Assembly: GCA_013398615.1 (NCBI GenBank)
Contig: VZSR01002395.1
Coordinates: 4,808,345-4,872,344 of the forward strand
Origin: Brachypodius melanocephalos
Taxonomy: Eukaryota > Chordata > Aves > Passeriformes > Pycnonotidae
Direction of reading: 5' to 3'
Length of the DNA stretch: 64,000 bases
Part shown: positions 62,427 through 64,000 of the stretch, one piece after another
Numbering within the stretch: position 1 is the stretch's first letter
How the letters are laid out: the number at the start of each line of letters is the position of its first letter
Program-made: the position numbers and the translations under genes
Notes under the pieces: generated by a model
Seen by the model: the letters and a program-made list of their open reading frames with translations, nothing else
Database searches by the model: none
What the model was told of the DNA's origin: nothing

Positions 62427-63009
62427 CTGCTCGGAAAAGGGACAGGCTGTCACTGCAGGCTCAGCTCCAAACTGCTCCGTGCAAAACGGGGGGGAATGGA
62501 TTTGTAGGGAACACCCAGAGCCTGCCAGAAGGGTACAGAATGGGCATCTGTGTGCAGACCTCGAGATAAGAAATGCTGACTGAGAGATGCCACGGGATGG
62601 GATGGACAGTGTTGGGAGAGAAATGGAACTGGAAACAAGTTTCAAAGGATGGCCTTGTGAATAAGACTGGATACTTTGGAGAAATAGAGCTATGAAAGAT
62701 GCATTGTGATTTTAGATGATTGGCTTTAAGGCATCAACAGCATTGTGTGGTAAAAGCTGATAGACCAAGAAACACTGATAATGTAATTAGGAAATAGTTG
62801 GCTTCTGATCCCAACAGGGTGGGACTCCTGGGGTGTCCTGTGCAGGGCCAGGAGCTGGACTATGATATCCTTGTGGGTCCCTTCCAATTCAGGATATTCT
62901 GTGGTTCCATGAAAATTTTAATGAACAATTTGCAATTTAAAAAAAAAAAAATCCTTTGCTGCTGGTGTATTTTCACTCTTTTTTAAAAAAATAAATATGA
63001 GATGCTCAC
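62427..63009 (-). other. PLA2G4A intron
   Basis: This is a phase-2 intron. It holds a plus-sense CR1 3' fragment at about 62795-62925 and a poly-A run near 62940. I see nothing else in it. Confidence 0.8.
62795..62925 (+). mobile_element. CR1 3' end fragment
   Basis: It contains GGCCAGGAGCTGGACTATGA and GGGTCCCTTCCAATTCAGGA and ends ATTCTGTGGTTCCATG, sense CR1. Confidence 0.8.
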
Positions 63010-63047
63010 CATACTTCCAGAGACAGTTCCAAAGTCATTTCTGTGAC
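63010..63047 (-). CDS. PLA2G4A: PLA2G4A exon: end of C2-to-catalytic connector
   Basis: This 38-base exon reads VTEMTLELSLEV plus two bases (TG) of a split Cys codon, matching human residues 127-138. It is the last beta strand of the membrane-binding C2 domain and the start of the connector to the lipase domain. The acceptor is a pyrimidine-rich run ending in CAG and the donor is TG|GTGAGC. The upstream exon must end in phase 0. It is too short to show as an independent open reading frame and was found by its match to the human protein. Confidence 0.93.
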
Positions 63048-64000
63048 CTGAAAAGAAGTATTTAAATATAGTTACAGCACTTAGAGAGGGAAAACCCACA
63101 AACACACATGGAATATCAACTACTGTCAGAACTTTTCTTTCTTTCCTTCCTTCCTTCCTTTTCACTTTTTTTTAAAGGAGAATATTTTTGGCACATGTGA
63201 TGGGATTCTTTTCTATGGATTTTTTTTTTTAAAGCACACAGCCTGATTCCAAAATACACCACAAAATTCACCACTAGCATGGGATACAGTGGAAAATGTT
63301 GGTAAGTGCTGCCTTTCGTTGCCCAGATCCCACTGTCTTGCCTTTCTCGCACTGCTAACCCCTTTCTGACAGGGATCAGAAGCAAAGTCTCATCTCTGTC
63401 CTGAGGGATGTGATTGTCTTCACCCGCTCAGGGCTGGCAGGAGAAGCAGGGGATCACATCCAGGTGCCCCCCGAGTGAGGGAATCACTGCTCTGTGTTCC
63501 ACGGGAGCCAGCGAGTGTCTCTGCACAGCCAGACGTGCCTTCACTAGCACTCAGGAAGGGTGAGAGCTTACAGCTCGCTGGAAAATGCAATAAATGTCAC
63601 TGCACAACGGCTTCATTTGCCAAGCACCCCTGGCCAAGAGCTACAGGTTGGCCTCCTCTGCCTTTCACAGAGCACCGAGAGGCTGGCTGCAGGCAAGAAG
63701 TTAAAAAATCACAATGAAAGCGCCAATTCCCTGTCAGGCACAATCCAGGAGTGCTGGCTGTGGAACTAAGGATGGAGAGGTGTTTCCACCCTCTCTCTGT
63801 GCAATGGCCTGCAGGAGTGACACTCACACTGTCCTCTGCACAAATCCAGATTCTCCTCCTCCCTTGGGGCACGTGAGCACCAGGGATGGAGCCACAACAC
63901 CCCCAGACTGAACATCTGAGTGACCCTCAGACAGCAGGGAAGGATCTGGGATGCAAAGCTGCCTCTGCCTCCCACACACTGACCCAGCTCCTGAAACGGG
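63048..64000 (-). other. PLA2G4A upstream intron, truncated by window end
   Basis: I searched the minus strand here for the preceding C2-domain exon (human residues up to 126) and did not find it, so the window ends inside this intron. A CTTT/CCTT microsatellite lies at about 63136-63161. Confidence 0.7.
63136..63161. repeat. TTTC/TTCC microsatellite
   Basis: Short pyrimidine tetranucleotide run. Confidence 0.85.

Larger units (their letters stand above)
41954..63047 (-). other. PLA2G4A: PLA2G4A gene, partial (13 downstream coding exons)
   Basis: The gene encodes cytosolic phospholipase A2 alpha, a calcium-recruited enzyme that moves from cytosol to nuclear envelope, ER and Golgi membranes and releases arachidonate from the sn-2 position of phospholipids, feeding prostaglandin and leukotriene synthesis. 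I assigned 13 exons by matching translated segments to the remembered human protein and placing each boundary at a GT/AG junction. All phases agree: the joined reading frame is 643 codons plus stop, corresponding to human 127-749 (623 residues). The excess is a 20-residue linker insertion and 2 extra C-terminal residues, offset by two single-residue losses. If the human gene's 18-exon layout is kept, these are exons 6-18. The C2 domain exons, start codon and promoter lie beyond 64000. No frameshift or premature stop was seen. Identity is essentially certain; exact ends rest on splice consensus. Confidence 0.97.

Noticed and set aside
62289..62645. 118-codon minus-strand ORF over a PLA2G4A exon
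   Set aside because: It is a shadow in the wrong frame of the exon at 62288-62426. The correct frame matches human PLA2G4A and has clean splice phases.
63048..64000. Possible additional C2-domain exon
   Set aside because: I looked for the sequence preceding VTEM on the minus strand and found no match with splice signals, so the next exon is presumed outside the window.
1..64000. CRISPR arrays, operons or other prokaryotic systems
   Set aside because: The DNA is vertebrate. The regular tandem arrays have no unique spacers between conserved repeats and are minisatellites.

Overview
The window is vertebrate nuclear DNA, almost certainly from a bird and probably a songbird. It is full of 3'-terminal fragments of CR1 LINEs (the avian chicken repeat 1 family), carries a pair of retroviral-type LTRs, and its one recognisable gene is a vertebrate gene with short GT-AG introns. 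The species cannot be named from the sequence. Two 100-base runs of N (21216-21315 and 43673-43772) are assembly gap placeholders.

The only protein-coding gene I can support is PLA2G4A, cytosolic phospholipase A2 alpha, on the minus strand. Thirteen coding exons lie between 63047 (most upstream) and 41954 (stop codon). They join without any frame conflict into 643 codons, matching human residues about 127-749. The first coding exons (the C2 domain), the 5' UTR and the promoter lie beyond base 64000. Lipase nucleophile Ser228, its partner Asp549, the GGGFR oxyanion-hole loop with Arg200, Arg566, the phosphoinositide-binding lysines and the regulatory serines 505, 515 and 727 (human numbering) are all encoded, so the gene looks functional.

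Layout: 1-40.6 kb is non-coding DNA downstream of PLA2G4A. It contains CR1 fragments, two LTR copies in opposite orientation (5.8-6.3 and 9.9-10.5 kb), a large AT-rich inverted repeat holding the first gap (21.1-21.5 kb), several long AT-rich low-repeat stretches that may be conserved regulatory DNA, a CpG-richer stretch (34.9-35.5 kb) and a dense cluster of unrelated tandem repeats (36.3-40.2 kb). 40.7-63.0 kb is PLA2G4A with its probable 3' UTR. 63.05-64 kb is the next upstream intron.

The most interesting observations are where tandem repeats meet the gene. An in-frame coding minisatellite has enlarged the disordered linker by about 20 residues. Immediately after that exon, a 14-unit 20-bp intronic minisatellite repeats the exon's own splice-donor sequence. 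An AAC microsatellite has rewritten the C-terminal tail. A 287-bp direct duplication flanks another exon. I see no sign of a wholly new gene system; no other open reading frame has convincing coding character.
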